Below, one piece after another: positions 11,699-22,822 of a DNA stretch of 64,000 nt (position 1 is its first letter; every line of letters begins with the position of its first letter). The position numbers were made by a program, and so were the translations under genes. A model generated the notes under the pieces. The model was not told where the DNA came from. It saw only the letters and a program-made list of their open reading frames with translations, and searched no databases. The DNA is from Gordionus sp. m RMFG-2023 (taxonomy: Eukaryota; Nematomorpha; Gordioida; Chordodea; Parachordodidae), in NCBI RefSeq assembly GCF_954871325.1, contig NC_088778.1, forward strand, positions 10,077,743 through 10,141,742, given 5' to 3'.

Positions 11699-12118
11699 AA
11701 TATCAATAAATACTATCAAAAATGCGCAAAATGCTTAAGAAAAAATATTCGAAATAATAATGTTAAAATGTCAGGAAAGGGATATATTTGCTGAACCGGA
11801 TTTTAAAAAATCTGCAATGAGTGCGGGTTATTACTATCCTTGGTATTTATATTTATTTTTTTCAATTAGGGGATCATATTGTAATCAGAGGATGTTTACC
11901 ATTTGTACCATATAAATTTCAGAAGCTTGGTCTGGAAATCTAATATAGGACCGATGAAACTTTAAGCAATTCTATCAATATAAAAAAAAATCCGAATTTT
12001 TTCCAGGATTCAAAATAACTATAAGTATCCTGTTAATAATTTCTTTAAAATTGTTGTATTTCATAAGCTTATTTATTATTTTAATAAATGCCTAAAATAA
12101 AAATTGTTATATATTCAG
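11699..12118. other. no recognised gene
   Basis: AT-rich DNA to the right of the Harbinger element. A short block at 11870-11940 is less AT-rich but opens no convincing frame. Nothing else is supported. Confidence 0.4.
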
Positions 12119-12192
12119 GTATATGTTAGCGTCAATGTGTACATTGCCTGATTTTTTTCGGATGGTGAATTTGTTATTTCGGCAAGGTGTTA
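12119..12192 (+). repeat. left member of ~75-bp inverted pair
   Basis: The block runs from TATATGTTAGCGT to GGTGAATTTGTTATTTCGGC and is matched in reverse complement at 21435-21507. Together the two blocks enclose the small inverted-repeat element and the giant foldback element. They may be the ends of an older, larger element or a simple inverted duplication. Confidence 0.6.
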
Positions 12193-12289
12193 TTTTTGTA
12201 ATATTATATTAATAATAATTTTATATTAATTTTTTCCTTATTATTAATAATTTTTTAAATATAATATTTTTTAGGCTGTTTATATAGTT

Positions 12290-13085
12290 ATAGTACTTTT
12301 TTCTGATATATTTTTTTGATCGCCAATTCTTTTTAATGTATTTTTTTTCTGACATATCTTTTGAACGGTAAATTTTTGGAAATGATTTATTATATATTTA
12401 TTCTTTAGGTACTTTTTTCTGATATATCTTTATGATTATGACAATTGTCCACATTCTATAGTACAACTTCACTGAAGTTTTAATTAACATGTTTACAATA
12501 TATATTTTTACATATTAGCTTTAAAAAAATTCAAAAAAAACGATTATGACAATTGTCACTTTTCTATGGTACATCTTCACTGAAATTTTTATTTAACATG
12601 TTTACAATAAATATATATTTATACCTATTTACTTTAAAAAAAACTAAAAAATAACGATTATGACAATTATGACAATTATCACTTTTCTAGAGTACATCTT
12701 CACTGAAATTTAATTTAACATATTTACAGCGTATTTTTACCCATTTACTTTAAAAAATATTGAAAAAGTTCAAAAATAACGATTATGACAATTGTCACTC
12801 TTCTATAGTACAAAAACTTTAATTTAACATGTTTACAAAACATATTTTTACTATTTTTAAAATTAAGAAAAGTTCAATAGGGATTTTGACAATTGTCACT
12901 TTTTTATTTTAAATTTTAACTGAAATTTTAATTTAACAAGTTTACAATAATTTTTACCTAAAAAATTAGCGATCAAATAATAAATCAGAAAGAAGTAGAT
13001 ATAAAATATATACTTCTAATATCATTAATAAAAATATATTTAAAAATATTAACGATCAAAAGATGTATCAGAAAAAGGTACGTAA
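12290..13085. mobile_element. small inverted-repeat element with ~115-bp units
   Basis: The left end has GTACTTTTTTCTGATATAT followed by TTTTGATCG. The right end has CGATCAAAAGATGTATCAG followed by AAAAAGGTAC, an imperfect inverted repeat with extra internal copies near 12405 and 12970. Between them are about five diverged copies of the ATTATGACAATTGTCAC unit that also builds the arms of the neighbouring 13153-20537 element, here in the orientation of its right arm. No duplicated target site could be fixed and there is no coding capacity. Confidence 0.55.
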
Positions 13086-13152
13086 AAAATAAATATAAAA
13101 AATCATTTAAAAAAATTATCAATCAAAAAATATATTAAAAAAATAATATAAC

Positions 13153-13500
13153 TAGTGTTGCGTAATCGGCTAATTTTAGCCGACTAAAAACGGCTTAGCC
13201 GAGATTTTAGGTGGAAAAATCGGCTAAGCCTAATTAGGTATAGCCTAAAAATCGGCTAAGCCTAATTAGGCTAAGCCTAAAAATCGGCTAAGCCTAATTA
13301 GGCTAAGCCTAAAAATCGGCTAAACCTAATTAGGCTAAGCCTAAAAATCGGCTAAACCTAATTAGGCTAAGCCTAAAAATCGGCTAAGCCTAAAAATTGG
13401 CTAAGCCTAAAAATCGATCGGCTAAGCCTAAAAATCGGCTAAGCCTAAAAATTGGCTAAGCCTAAAAATGGGCTAAGCCTAAAAATTGGCTAAAATAAAT
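13153..13500 (+). repeat. left subterminal GGCTAAGCC array
   Basis: More than ten copies of a 15-40 bp unit built on AATCGGCTAAGCCTAATTAG, with variants AAATTGGC and AAATGGGC toward the inside. The repeated CGGCTAA is also the inner part of the terminal repeat, so these could be multiple subterminal transposase-binding sites, as described for hAT elements generally. That function is inferred. Confidence 0.85.
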
Positions 13501-13954
13501 TATTCAAAATTCTGCATCGATGCTTAGCATTAATTATTATTTATTTATTTTAGTAAAATAATTTATTTTATTTATATTTAATGTAAATATTTTATTATTA
13601 TCAACAAATAAACATGATAGGATTTAATATTTTTTATTTATATTATTATATTTTGAAATGAAAATAAATTTATTTATTTGATGTTTTTTTAATAAAAAAA
13701 AATAATATGCTGCTATATTGTAAAAATGTAATATTCTTTAAATATAATTTATTAGTGATTTTCCAATCTTCTTTGTAAATACATCTTTTATTGAGGAAAT
13801 ATATTGTAAATTTTATTAGATAAATACACAATCTTTTAGGTGAAATCTTTTATCATTTTTTTAAAATTATATATTTATTATTAAATGAGGTGGATTTTAT
13901 GAAACTTTTTTGATGTTATTTTATATGATCTTTTTAAGGATAATAATATTTTAA

Positions 13955-16900
13955 TGTGACAATTGTCATAATCGTTCTTTTATAAGTTTTTTGAATTTTT
14001 TTGAAGAAAGTATGTTAAAATAAGTATTAATAACATGTGTAAATACAAATTTAGTGAAGATGTACCAATGAAAAGTGACAATTGTCATAATGGTTAATTT
14101 TAAAGTTTTTTGAATTTTTTTGACGAAAATTTGTTAAAATAATTATTAATAACATGTGTAAATATAAATTTAGTGAAGATGTACCATAGAAAAGTGACAA
14201 TTCTCATAATCGTTATTTTTAAAGTTTTTCGAATTTTTTTGACGAAAATATGTTAAATAACATGTGTAAATATAAATTTAGTGAAGATGTACCAATGAAA
14301 AGTGACAATTGTCATAATGGTTAATTTTAAAGTTTTTTGAATTTTTTTGACGAAAATTTGTTAAAATAAGTATTAATAACATGTGTAAATATAAATTTAG
14401 TGAAGATGTACCATAGAAAAGTGACAATTGTCATAATCGTTATTTTATACGTTTTTTGAATTTTTTTGTGAAGAAAATAGGTTAAAATAAGTAGTAAAAA
14501 CATGTTTAAATAAAAATTTAGTGAAGATGTACCATAGAAAAGTGACAATTATCATAATCGTTATTTTATAAGATTTTTGAATTTTTTTGACGAAAATTTG
14601 TTAAAATAAGTATTAATAACATGTGTAAATATAAATTTAGTGAAGATGTACCATAGAAAAGTGACAATTGTCATAATCGTTATTTTTAAAGTTTTTCGAA
14701 TTTTTTTGACGAAAATTTGTTAAAATAAGTATTAATAACATGTGTAAATATAAATTTAGTGAAGATGTACCATAGAAAAGTGACAATTGTCATAATCGTT
14801 ATTTTTAAAGTTTTTCGAATTTTTTTGACGAAAATATGTTAAAATAAGAATTAATAACATGTGTAAATATAAATTTAGTGAAGATGTACCAATGAAAAGT
14901 GACAATTGTCATAATAGTTAATTTTAAAGTTTTTTGAATTTTTTTGACGAAAATTTGTTAAAATAAGTATTAATAACATGTGTAAATATAAATATAAATT
15001 TAGTGAAGATGTACCATAGAAAAGTGACAATTGTCATAATCGTTATTTTTAAAGTTTTTCGAATTTTTTTGACGAAAATATGTTAAAATAAGAATTAATA
15101 ACATGTGTAAATATAAATTTAGTGAAGATGTACCAATGAAAAGTGACAATTGTCATAATGGTTAATTTTAAAGTTTTTTGAATTTTTTTGACGAAAATTT
15201 GTTAAAATAATTATTAATAACATGTGTAAATATAAATTTAGTGAAGATGTACCATAGAAAAGTGACAATTCTCATAATCGTTATTTTTAAAGTTTTTCGA
15301 ATTTTTTTGACGAAAATATGTTAAATAACATGTGTAAATATAAATTTAGTGAAGATGTACCAATGAAAAGTGACAATTGTCATAATGGTTAATTTTAAAG
15401 TTTTTTGAATTTTTTTGACGAAAATTTGTTAAAATAAGTATTAATAACATGTGTAAATATAAATTTAGTGAAGATGTACCATAGAAAAGTGACAATTGTC
15501 ATAATCGTTATTTTATACGTTATACGTTTTTGAATTTTTTGAAGAAAATAGGTTAAAATAAGTAGTAAAAACATGTTTAAATAAAAATTTAGTGAAGATG
15601 TACCATAGAAAAGTGACAATTATCATAATCGTTATTTTATAAGATTTTTGAATTTTTTTGACGAAAATTTGTTAAAATAAGTATTAATAACATGTGTAAA
15701 TATAAATTTAGTGAAGATGTACCATAGAAAAGTGACAATTGTCATAATCGTTATTTTTAAAGTTTTTCGAATTTTTTTGACGAAAATTTGTTAAAATAAG
15801 TATTAATAACATGTGTAAATATAAATTTAGTGAAGATGTACCATAGAAAAGTGACAATTGTCATAATCGTTATTTTTAAAGTTTTTCGAATTTTTTTGAC
15901 GAAAATATGTTAAAATAAGAATTAATAACATGTGTAAATATAAATTTAGTGAAGATGTACCAATGAAAAGTGACAATTGTCATAATAGTTAATTTTAAAG
16001 TTTTTTGAATTTTTTTGACGAAAATTTGTTAAAATAAGTATTAATAACTAACATGTGTAAATATAAATTTAGTGAAGATGTACCATAGAAAAGTGACAAT
16101 TGTCATAATCGTTATTTTTAAAGTTTTTCGAATTTTTTTGACGAAAATATGTTAAAATAAGAATTAATAACATGTGTAAATATAAATTTAGTGAAGATGT
16201 ACCAATGAAAAGTGACAATTGTCATAATGGTTAATTTTAAAGTTTTTTGACGAAAATTTGTTAAAATAAGTATTAATAACATGTGTAAATATAAATTTAG
16301 TGAAGATGTACCATAGAAAAGTGACAATTGTCATAATCGTTATTTTTAAATTTTTTTGAATTTTTTTGACGAAAATATGTTAAAATAAGTATTAATAACA
16401 TGTGTAAATATAAATTTAGTGAAGATGTACCAATGAAAAGTGACAATTGTCATAATCGATATTTTTAAAGTTTTTTGAATTTTTTTGACGAAAATATGTT
16501 AAAATAAGTATTAATAACATGTGTAAATATAAATTTAGTGAAGATGTACCAATGAAAAGTGAAAATTTTCATAAATAATCGCTATTTTTAAAGTTTTTTA
16601 AATATAAATTTAGTGAAGATAGTGACATTTGTCATAATCGTTATTTTAAAGTTTTTTGATTTTTTTTGAAGAAAATATGTTAAAATAAGTATTAATAACA
16701 TGTGTAAATATAAATTTAGTGAAGATGTACTATAGAAAAGTGACAATTGTCATAATTGTTATTTTTAAAGTTTTTTGAATTTTTTTGAAGAAAATATGTT
16801 AAAATAAATATTAAAAACCTGTTTAAATAAAAATTTAGTGAAGATGTACTATAGAAAAGTGACAATTGTCATAATCGTTATCTTTAAAGTTTTTTGAATT

Positions 16901-17395
16901 TTTTTGACGAAATTATGTTAAAATAAGTATTAATAACGTGTGTAAATATAAATTTAGTGAAGATGTACCAATGAAAAGTGACATTTGTCATAATTGTTAT
17001 TTTTAAAGTTTTTTGATTTTTTTTGAAGAAAAAATGTTAAAATAAATATTAAAAACATGTTTAAATAAAAATTTAGTAAAGATGTACTATAGAAAAGTGC
17101 AGGCAATTGTCATAATCGTTATCTTTAAAGTTTTTTGAATTTTTTTGACGAAAATATGTTAAAATAAGTATTAATAACATGTGTAAATATAAATTTAGTG
17201 AAGATGTACCAATGAAAAGTGACATTTGTCATAATTGTTATTTTTAAAGTTTTTTGAATTTTATTGATAAAGTTATTTTAAAATAAGTATTGATAACATG
17301 TTTAAATAAAAATTTAGTGAAGATGTACTCTAGATAAGCGACAATTGTCATAATCGTTATTTTTAAAGTTTTTTGATTTTTTTTGACGAAAATAG
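13955..17395 (+). repeat. left arm ~119-bp tandem array, about 30 units
   Basis: Units run GTGACAATTGTCATAATCG, an AAGTTTTTTGAATTTTTTTG block, GTTAAAATAAGTATTAATAA, and TTTAGTGAAGATGTACCA. About 30 were counted by eye; unit length is mostly 117-120 bp, with shorter ones near 14300 and 16220. Blocks at about 14050-15120 and 15120-16190 are near-identical to each other (shift of about 1,070 bp, nine units), sharing rare variants such as ACAATTCTCAT at 14197 and 15264. That is a recent multi-unit duplication. Toward the spacer the units become more diverged. Confidence 0.9.
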
Positions 17396-17690
17396 TTAAC
17401 TTGCATCGATATTGATTTTAAAATAGAAAAAAAAGTTTACCCAAATTTTAAACAAGATTGATGAAAATTGGTAAAAAAAATAATAATTTCTAAATTAGGA
17501 TTAGATATTATGATATAAATTTTTCATATTAATTTCTGACCCGATGAACAAATGTAATAAAATGCCAATTTGCTCCTGTTTTTGGGGAAGAATCTATTAT
17601 TACCATATGTGTTTCTATGGCATATACTCACTCAGGCAATTTTAATTTTACAATCTATATTTTTACCCATTTACATCAAAGAAATTTTAA
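17396..17690. other. central spacer of the foldback element
   Basis: About 300 bp of non-repetitive sequence between the two arms, including a slightly less AT-rich block at 17535-17640 (GCCAATTTGCTCCTG and GTGTTTCTATGGCAT). No open frame or transposase motif is present. It would be the loop if the arms paired. Confidence 0.75.
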
Positions 17691-19855
17691 AAATAACGAT
17701 TATGACAATTGTCACTTTTCTATAGTACATCTTCACTAAATTTTTATTTACACATGTTATTATTTCGTCAACAAAAATCAAAAAATTTAAAAAATAATGA
17801 TTATGAAAATTGTCGCTTATCTAGAGTACATCTTCACTAAATTTATATTTACACATGTTATTAATTTAATACTTATTTTAACATATTTTCGTCAAAAAAA
17901 TTCAAAAAACTTTAAAAATAACGATTATGACAATTGTCACTTTTCATTGTCTTCACTAAATTTATATTTACACATGTTATTAATACTTATTTTAACATAT
18001 TTTCGTCAAAAAACTTTAAAAATAACCATTATGACAATGTCAATTTTCTATGGTACATCTTCACTAAATTTTATTTAAACATGTTATCAATACTTATTTT
18101 AACATATTTTCTTCAAAAAAATTCAAAAAACTTATAAAATAACGATTATGACAACAATTGTCACTTTTCTATGGTACATCTTCACTAAATTTATATTTAC
18201 ACATGTTATTAATACTTATTTTAACAAATTTTCTTCAAAAAAATTCCAAAAACTTATAAAATAACGATTATGATAATTGTCACTTTTCTATGGTACATCT
18301 TCATTAAATTTTTATTTAAACATGTTTTTACTACTTATTTTAACCTATTTTCTTCAAAAAAATTCAAAAAACGTATAAAATAACGATTATGACAATTGTC
18401 ACTTTTCTATTGTACATCTTCACTAAATTTTTATTTAAACATGTTTTTAATACTTATTTTAACATATTTTCTTCAAAAAAATTCAAAAAACGTATAAAAT
18501 AACGATTATGACAATTGTCACTTTTCTATGGTACATCTTCACTAAATTTTTATTTAAACATGTTTTTAATACTTATTTTAACATATTTTCTTCAAAAAAA
18601 TTCAAAAAACTTTAAAAATAACTATTATGACAATTGTCAATTTTCTATGGTACATCTTCACTAAATTTTTATTTAAACTAACATGTTATTAATACTTATT
18701 TTAACATATTTTCGTCAAAAAAAATCAAAAAACTTTAAAAATAGCGATTATGACAATTGTCACTTTTCTTTGGTACATCTTCACTAAATTTATATTTACA
18801 CATGTTATTAATACTTTTTTTAACAAATTTTCTTCAAAAAAATTCCAAAAACTTTTAAAATAACGATTATGATAATTGTCACTTTTCTATGGTACATCTT
18901 CAATAAATTTTTATTTAAACATGTTTTTACTACTTATTTTAACCTATTTTCTTCAAAAAAATTCAAAAAACGTATAAAATAACGATTATGACAATTGTCA
19001 CTTTTCTATGGTACATCTTCACTAAATTTTTATTTAAACATGTTTTTAATACTTATTTTAATACTTATTTTAACATATTTTCTTCAAAAAAATTCAAAAA
19101 ACGTATAAAATAACGATTATGACAATTGTCACTTTTCTATGGCACATCTTCACTAAATTTATATTTACACATGTTATTAATACTTATTTTAACAAATTTT
19201 CTTCAAAACAAAAAATTCCAAAATCTTATAAAATAACGATTATGATAATTGTCACTTTTCTATGGTACATCTTCACTAAATTTTTATTTAAACATGTTTT
19301 TACTACTTATTTTAACCTATTTTCTTCAAAAAAATTCAAAAAACGTATAAAATAACGATTATGACAATTGTCACTTTTCTATGGTACATCTTCACTAAAT
19401 TTTTATTTAAACATGTTTTTAATACTTATTTTAACATATTTTCTTCAAAAAAATTCAAAAAACGTATAAAATAACGATTATGACAATTGTCACTTTTCTA
19501 TGGTACATCTTCACTAAATTTTTATTTAAACATGTTTTTAATACTTATTTTAACATATTTTCTTCAAAAAAATTCAAAAAACTTTAAAAATAACTATTAT
19601 GACAATTGTCAATTTTCTATGGTACATCTTCACTAAATTTTTATTTAAACATGTTATTAATACTTATTTTAACATATTGTCGTCAAAAAAAATCAAAAAA
19701 CTTTAAAAATAGCGATTATGACAATTGTCACTTTCACTTCTTTGGTACATCTTCACTAAATTTATATTTACACATGTTATTAATACTTTTTTTAACCTAT
19801 TTTCTTCAAAAAAATTCAAAAAACTTATAAAATAACGATTATGACAATTGTCACA
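17690..19855 (-). repeat. right arm ~119-bp tandem array, about 19 units
   Basis: Reverse-complement orientation of the left arm unit, read here as CGATTATGACAATTGTCAC, GGTACATCTTCACTAAATTT, and a TTATTTTAACATATTTTCTT block. About 19 units were counted. Variant GATAATTGTCAC recurs at 18273, 18872 and 19250, and AGCGATTATG at 18745 and 19713. This shows a second multi-unit duplication with a shift near 970 bp. This arm is shorter than the left one, so the arms have expanded independently. Confidence 0.9.
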
Positions 19856-20334
19856 TTAAAATATTATCCTTAAAAAGATCATATAAAATCATCAAAAAAG
19901 TTTCATAAAATCCACCTCATTTAATAAAAAATAGATAATTTTAAATGATAAAAAAATTATAAAAGATTTCACCTAAAAGATTGTTTATTTATCTAATAAA
20001 ATTTACAATATAATTCCTCAATAAAAGATGTATTTATAAAGAAGATTGTAAAAATCACTAATAAATTATATTAAAAAGAATATTACAATTTTACAATATA
20101 GCAGCATATTATTTTTTTTATTAAAATAACATCAAATAAATAAATTTATTTTCATTTCAAAATATAATAATATAAATAAAAAATATTAAATCATATCATG
20201 TTTATTTGTTGATAATAATAAAATATTTACATTAAATATAAATAAAATAAATTATTTTACACTAAAATAAATAAATAATAATTAATACTAAGCATCGATG
20301 CAGAATTTTGACTAATTTAATTTTAGCAGATATA

Positions 20335-20537
20335 TATAGGCTTAGCCAATTTTTAGGCTTAACCTAATTAGGCTTAGCCGATTTTTAGTTTTAGCCGATT
20401 TTTAGGCTTACTTAATTAGGCTTAGCCTAATAGGCTTAGCCGATTTTTAGGCTTAGCCTAATTAGGCTTAGCCGATTTTTAGGCTTAGCCGATTTTTAGG
20501 CTTAGCCTAATTAGGCTTAGCCGATTACGCAACACTA
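20335..20537 (-). repeat. right subterminal GGCTTAGCC array and terminal repeat
   Basis: Inverted counterpart of 13153-13500, with units of TTAGCCGATTTTTAGGC and CTAATTAGG, ending CCGATTACGCAACACTA. The preceding 19860-20320 is the inverted copy of the left unique segment 13500-13955, including the GCATCGATGC palindrome at both inner edges. Confidence 0.85.
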
Positions 20538-20545
20538 AATATAAC

Positions 20546-21434
20546 ACATCAAAATAAATCTCAAAAAAATATATTTAAAATAAAATATAAGATCAATAAA
20601 CTTTAACCGTCCAAAAAACCTTAACAAACTTTAAATAATATTTAAAAAATGTACTGACTATAAATTATAAAAATAAATTTAAAAATAATAAATTCCTCTC
20701 AAATAATACTAAAAAATTAAAATTTATTAAAATTTCTCATCGCAAATACATTTATACTAAAAAAATTATTTTACTAAACGTTAAGGAAACAAATTACAAT
20801 ATTGATATTTTTTTACAAATAAAATATTTTATATAAAGTGAATGGGAAGTTTTAATATTGAAAATTTAGATTATATATTCTAGAATATCGTATGTAATTG
20901 GAAAATTAATTTTTGGAAGATTTAGAAGTATAAGTGGTAATACTGTATTGTATGGATAAATCATCAACAAAAAATAATGCTATATCATACTGACCAGGAT
21001 AATTTTTTTTATTTAATCATCTTTATTTCAGATTCTATGAACCTTAAATCTCAATATTGATAGCAATCATAAAGACTTACACGAAAGAATTTAAACTTAA
21101 AATCAGCCACCACCCACCTTTAAAGTAATTAACTTATATTGCAGTTCTTGGGCTTAGGCTCTTTTTCTTAAAGCCTATGGACGTCTGTAACATTTTTGGA
21201 AATGTTGCGCGTACAAGTACGTGCGGCTTGCCCACGAACGTGTAGAGGGCTTCTCATATTTTTTAACTTTACATCAATTATGTTCCAATTAGATGGAAAT
21301 GGGGAAAACCTAGCGTAGCTCTATTGTTTATTCAACGTCAGAGGGCATATGCGCTATATATTACGGATCACGGAATATCAAATAAATTATAAATTAATCT
21401 CAAATAAATAATAAATTTATTAATTTGTAAAGAA
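20546..21434. other. no recognised gene
   Basis: AT-rich DNA. The stretch 21130-21350 is distinctly less AT-rich (for example TGCGCGTACAAGTACGTGCG at 21210), but neither strand gives a long frame or a recognised RNA. It may be part of a decayed element. Confidence 0.4.
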
Positions 21435-21507
21435 TACATTGCCGAAATAACAAATTCACCTTACCTAACACATTGCCGAAAATAACATTAACGCTAACAT
21501 ATACATA
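21435..21507 (-). repeat. right member of ~75-bp inverted pair
   Basis: Reverse complement of 12119-12192, sharing TGCCGAAATAACAAATTCAC and ACGCTAACATATA. It also contains an internal direct repeat of ACATTGCCGAAA. Confidence 0.6.
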
Positions 21508-21517
21508 GATATAAAAT

Positions 21518-21800
21518 ATTTAATATCTTTTAGAATTTATTTATTTATAGTGTGATTATTTGAAATTTCGCTATTTTTAGGTCTTCTCATCAAGGGTTTT
21601 ATTAATGGTTGATCACAATTTAAAGTATTATTAATTTATATATTTTATAAATAATTAAATTTCATGATATATAAAATTTTTATATATTAAAAATTAATAT
21701 AAAAATATATTTTTTATTCACTTATAACAAGGGACTTAAAACGGAACGTTCCGGGAACGGAACTTTGAGTAAATTTAAGTAAGGGGACCATAATGTGTAA
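21518..21800 (+). repeat. GAACGCGTTC repeat family, diverged copy 3
   Basis: Shares TAGAATTTATTTATT, GTGATTATTTGAAATTTCG and ACAATTTAAAGTATTAT with the copy at 54480-54560, and carries a GGAACGTTCCGGGAACGGAAC variant of the palindromic core near 21738. Decayed and without clear ends. Confidence 0.45.
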
Positions 21801-22359
21801 TCCGGAACTCCTTATTTATTTATATAATTTTAAAAAAATTTTTAATCCATCTAACAGGTGTAAATATTAAGATCTTTTAATTTTCTAAATCCTCACAAAT
21901 GGTATATCCTGAAATCTATTTCTCCCATTAAAGCCGTTAAAGGAACCCTATTTATTTACAAATTAAATATCCAATAGAGTAATTTTCCAGGTGACTTTAT
22001 AGGGTCAATCGACCAAATGTATTCAAAAAATTAATTCCCTGTTATCATGAGACTTGATTTCAGTTATCAAAATGAAATAATTACTTTGTTCTGTCTTATA
22101 TCTAGATCTTTTGAAAAGAGGAAAATAACAGTTGTGGGACATAGAATGAAGATTTAAATATAATAAGTAATTCTGATAAATCTTCTGAAGAAGGACAAGA
22201 ATATAGGAATGTTTATAAGGTCCAAGGATAAAATGAAAAACTAGTAAACCTTACAAAAAGGATGATATTCTATCAAATAAAAAAAAAATTCGAGTGGAGT
22301 ATGGACAAATCAAAAAATTTGCTAGAATACTAGGAATCCAAAAAAATAAAAATTCTATC
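21801..22359. other. no recognised gene
   Basis: AT-rich DNA with short frames only. No motif or repeat boundary was identified. Confidence 0.4.
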
Positions 22360-22620
22360 CTGTATGAATTGGCCTCAATCGTATTGCAACTCCATGTAGC
22401 CCTATAACTGATCATTATAATATATAATATATTTGAATGAAATAAGTTATGGTATAGTTAAATTATAGATGTTATACTAATAAAAAGTATATTAAAAATT
22501 AAAACCATTGGTATCTTTACAGAATAAAAAATTAGATATAATATAGGATCGGTAATCGGCAGATATCAATTTAATATCGGGAATATAGGATCGGCCCAAA
22601 AAGGGATATCGGTACACCCC
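22360..22620 (-). mobile_element. fragment of TAGGGGTGTACC MITE
   Basis: In reverse orientation it matches the left part of the 41691-42420 MITE: terminus GATATCGGTACACCCC at 22605-22620, the ATCGG-rich subterminal block, and the shared ACCATTGGTATCTTTAC and ATTTAACTATACCATAACTT landmarks. Only one end is present, so it is truncated. Confidence 0.65.
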
Positions 22621-22822
22621 AAATTATTTGTAACTATCTAACATGTTGCCATCGGATTTACTTATTTTTAGGTTATTTCCATATCTAATAAATCACATTT
22701 TTAATTTTAATAATCCATGAGTTTGAAAATAAATCGTTTGAGCGAGCAAAAATTTTGGAAGATTTTTGAAACAAGAGAAATTTTTGATTAAATTTTACCT
22801 AAAATTTATAATATATTTAGCA

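Larger units (their letters stand above)
13153..20537. mobile_element. giant foldback hAT-type element, 7,385 bp
   Basis: The ends are TAGTGTTGCGTAATCGGCTA and its exact inverse, flanked by a perfect 8-bp duplication AATATAAC at 13145-13152 and 20538-20545. Each arm has three mirrored layers: a subterminal array of CTAAGCCTAATTAGG-type units, about 450 bp of unique AT-rich DNA, then a long tandem array of a roughly 119-bp unit with the TGACAATTGTCA palindrome. The arms meet at a spacer of about 300 bp with no transposase. The target duplication and TAG-type termini place it with hAT elements mobilised in trans. The size and internal arrays are far from ordinary hAT MITEs. All open frames inside are repeat artefacts. 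Confidence 0.9.

Noticed and set aside
14327-19830. Several 66-93 codon frames with FYGTSSLNFYLNM / YIFTKFIFTHVI repeats
   Set aside because: They are translations of the 119-bp satellite unit in the two arms. They repeat with its period, appear in several frames and have no start context or family.
13955-19855. CRISPR-like regularly spaced palindromic repeats
   Set aside because: The units are full tandem repeats with no unique spacers, lie inside a transposon and the genome is eukaryotic.
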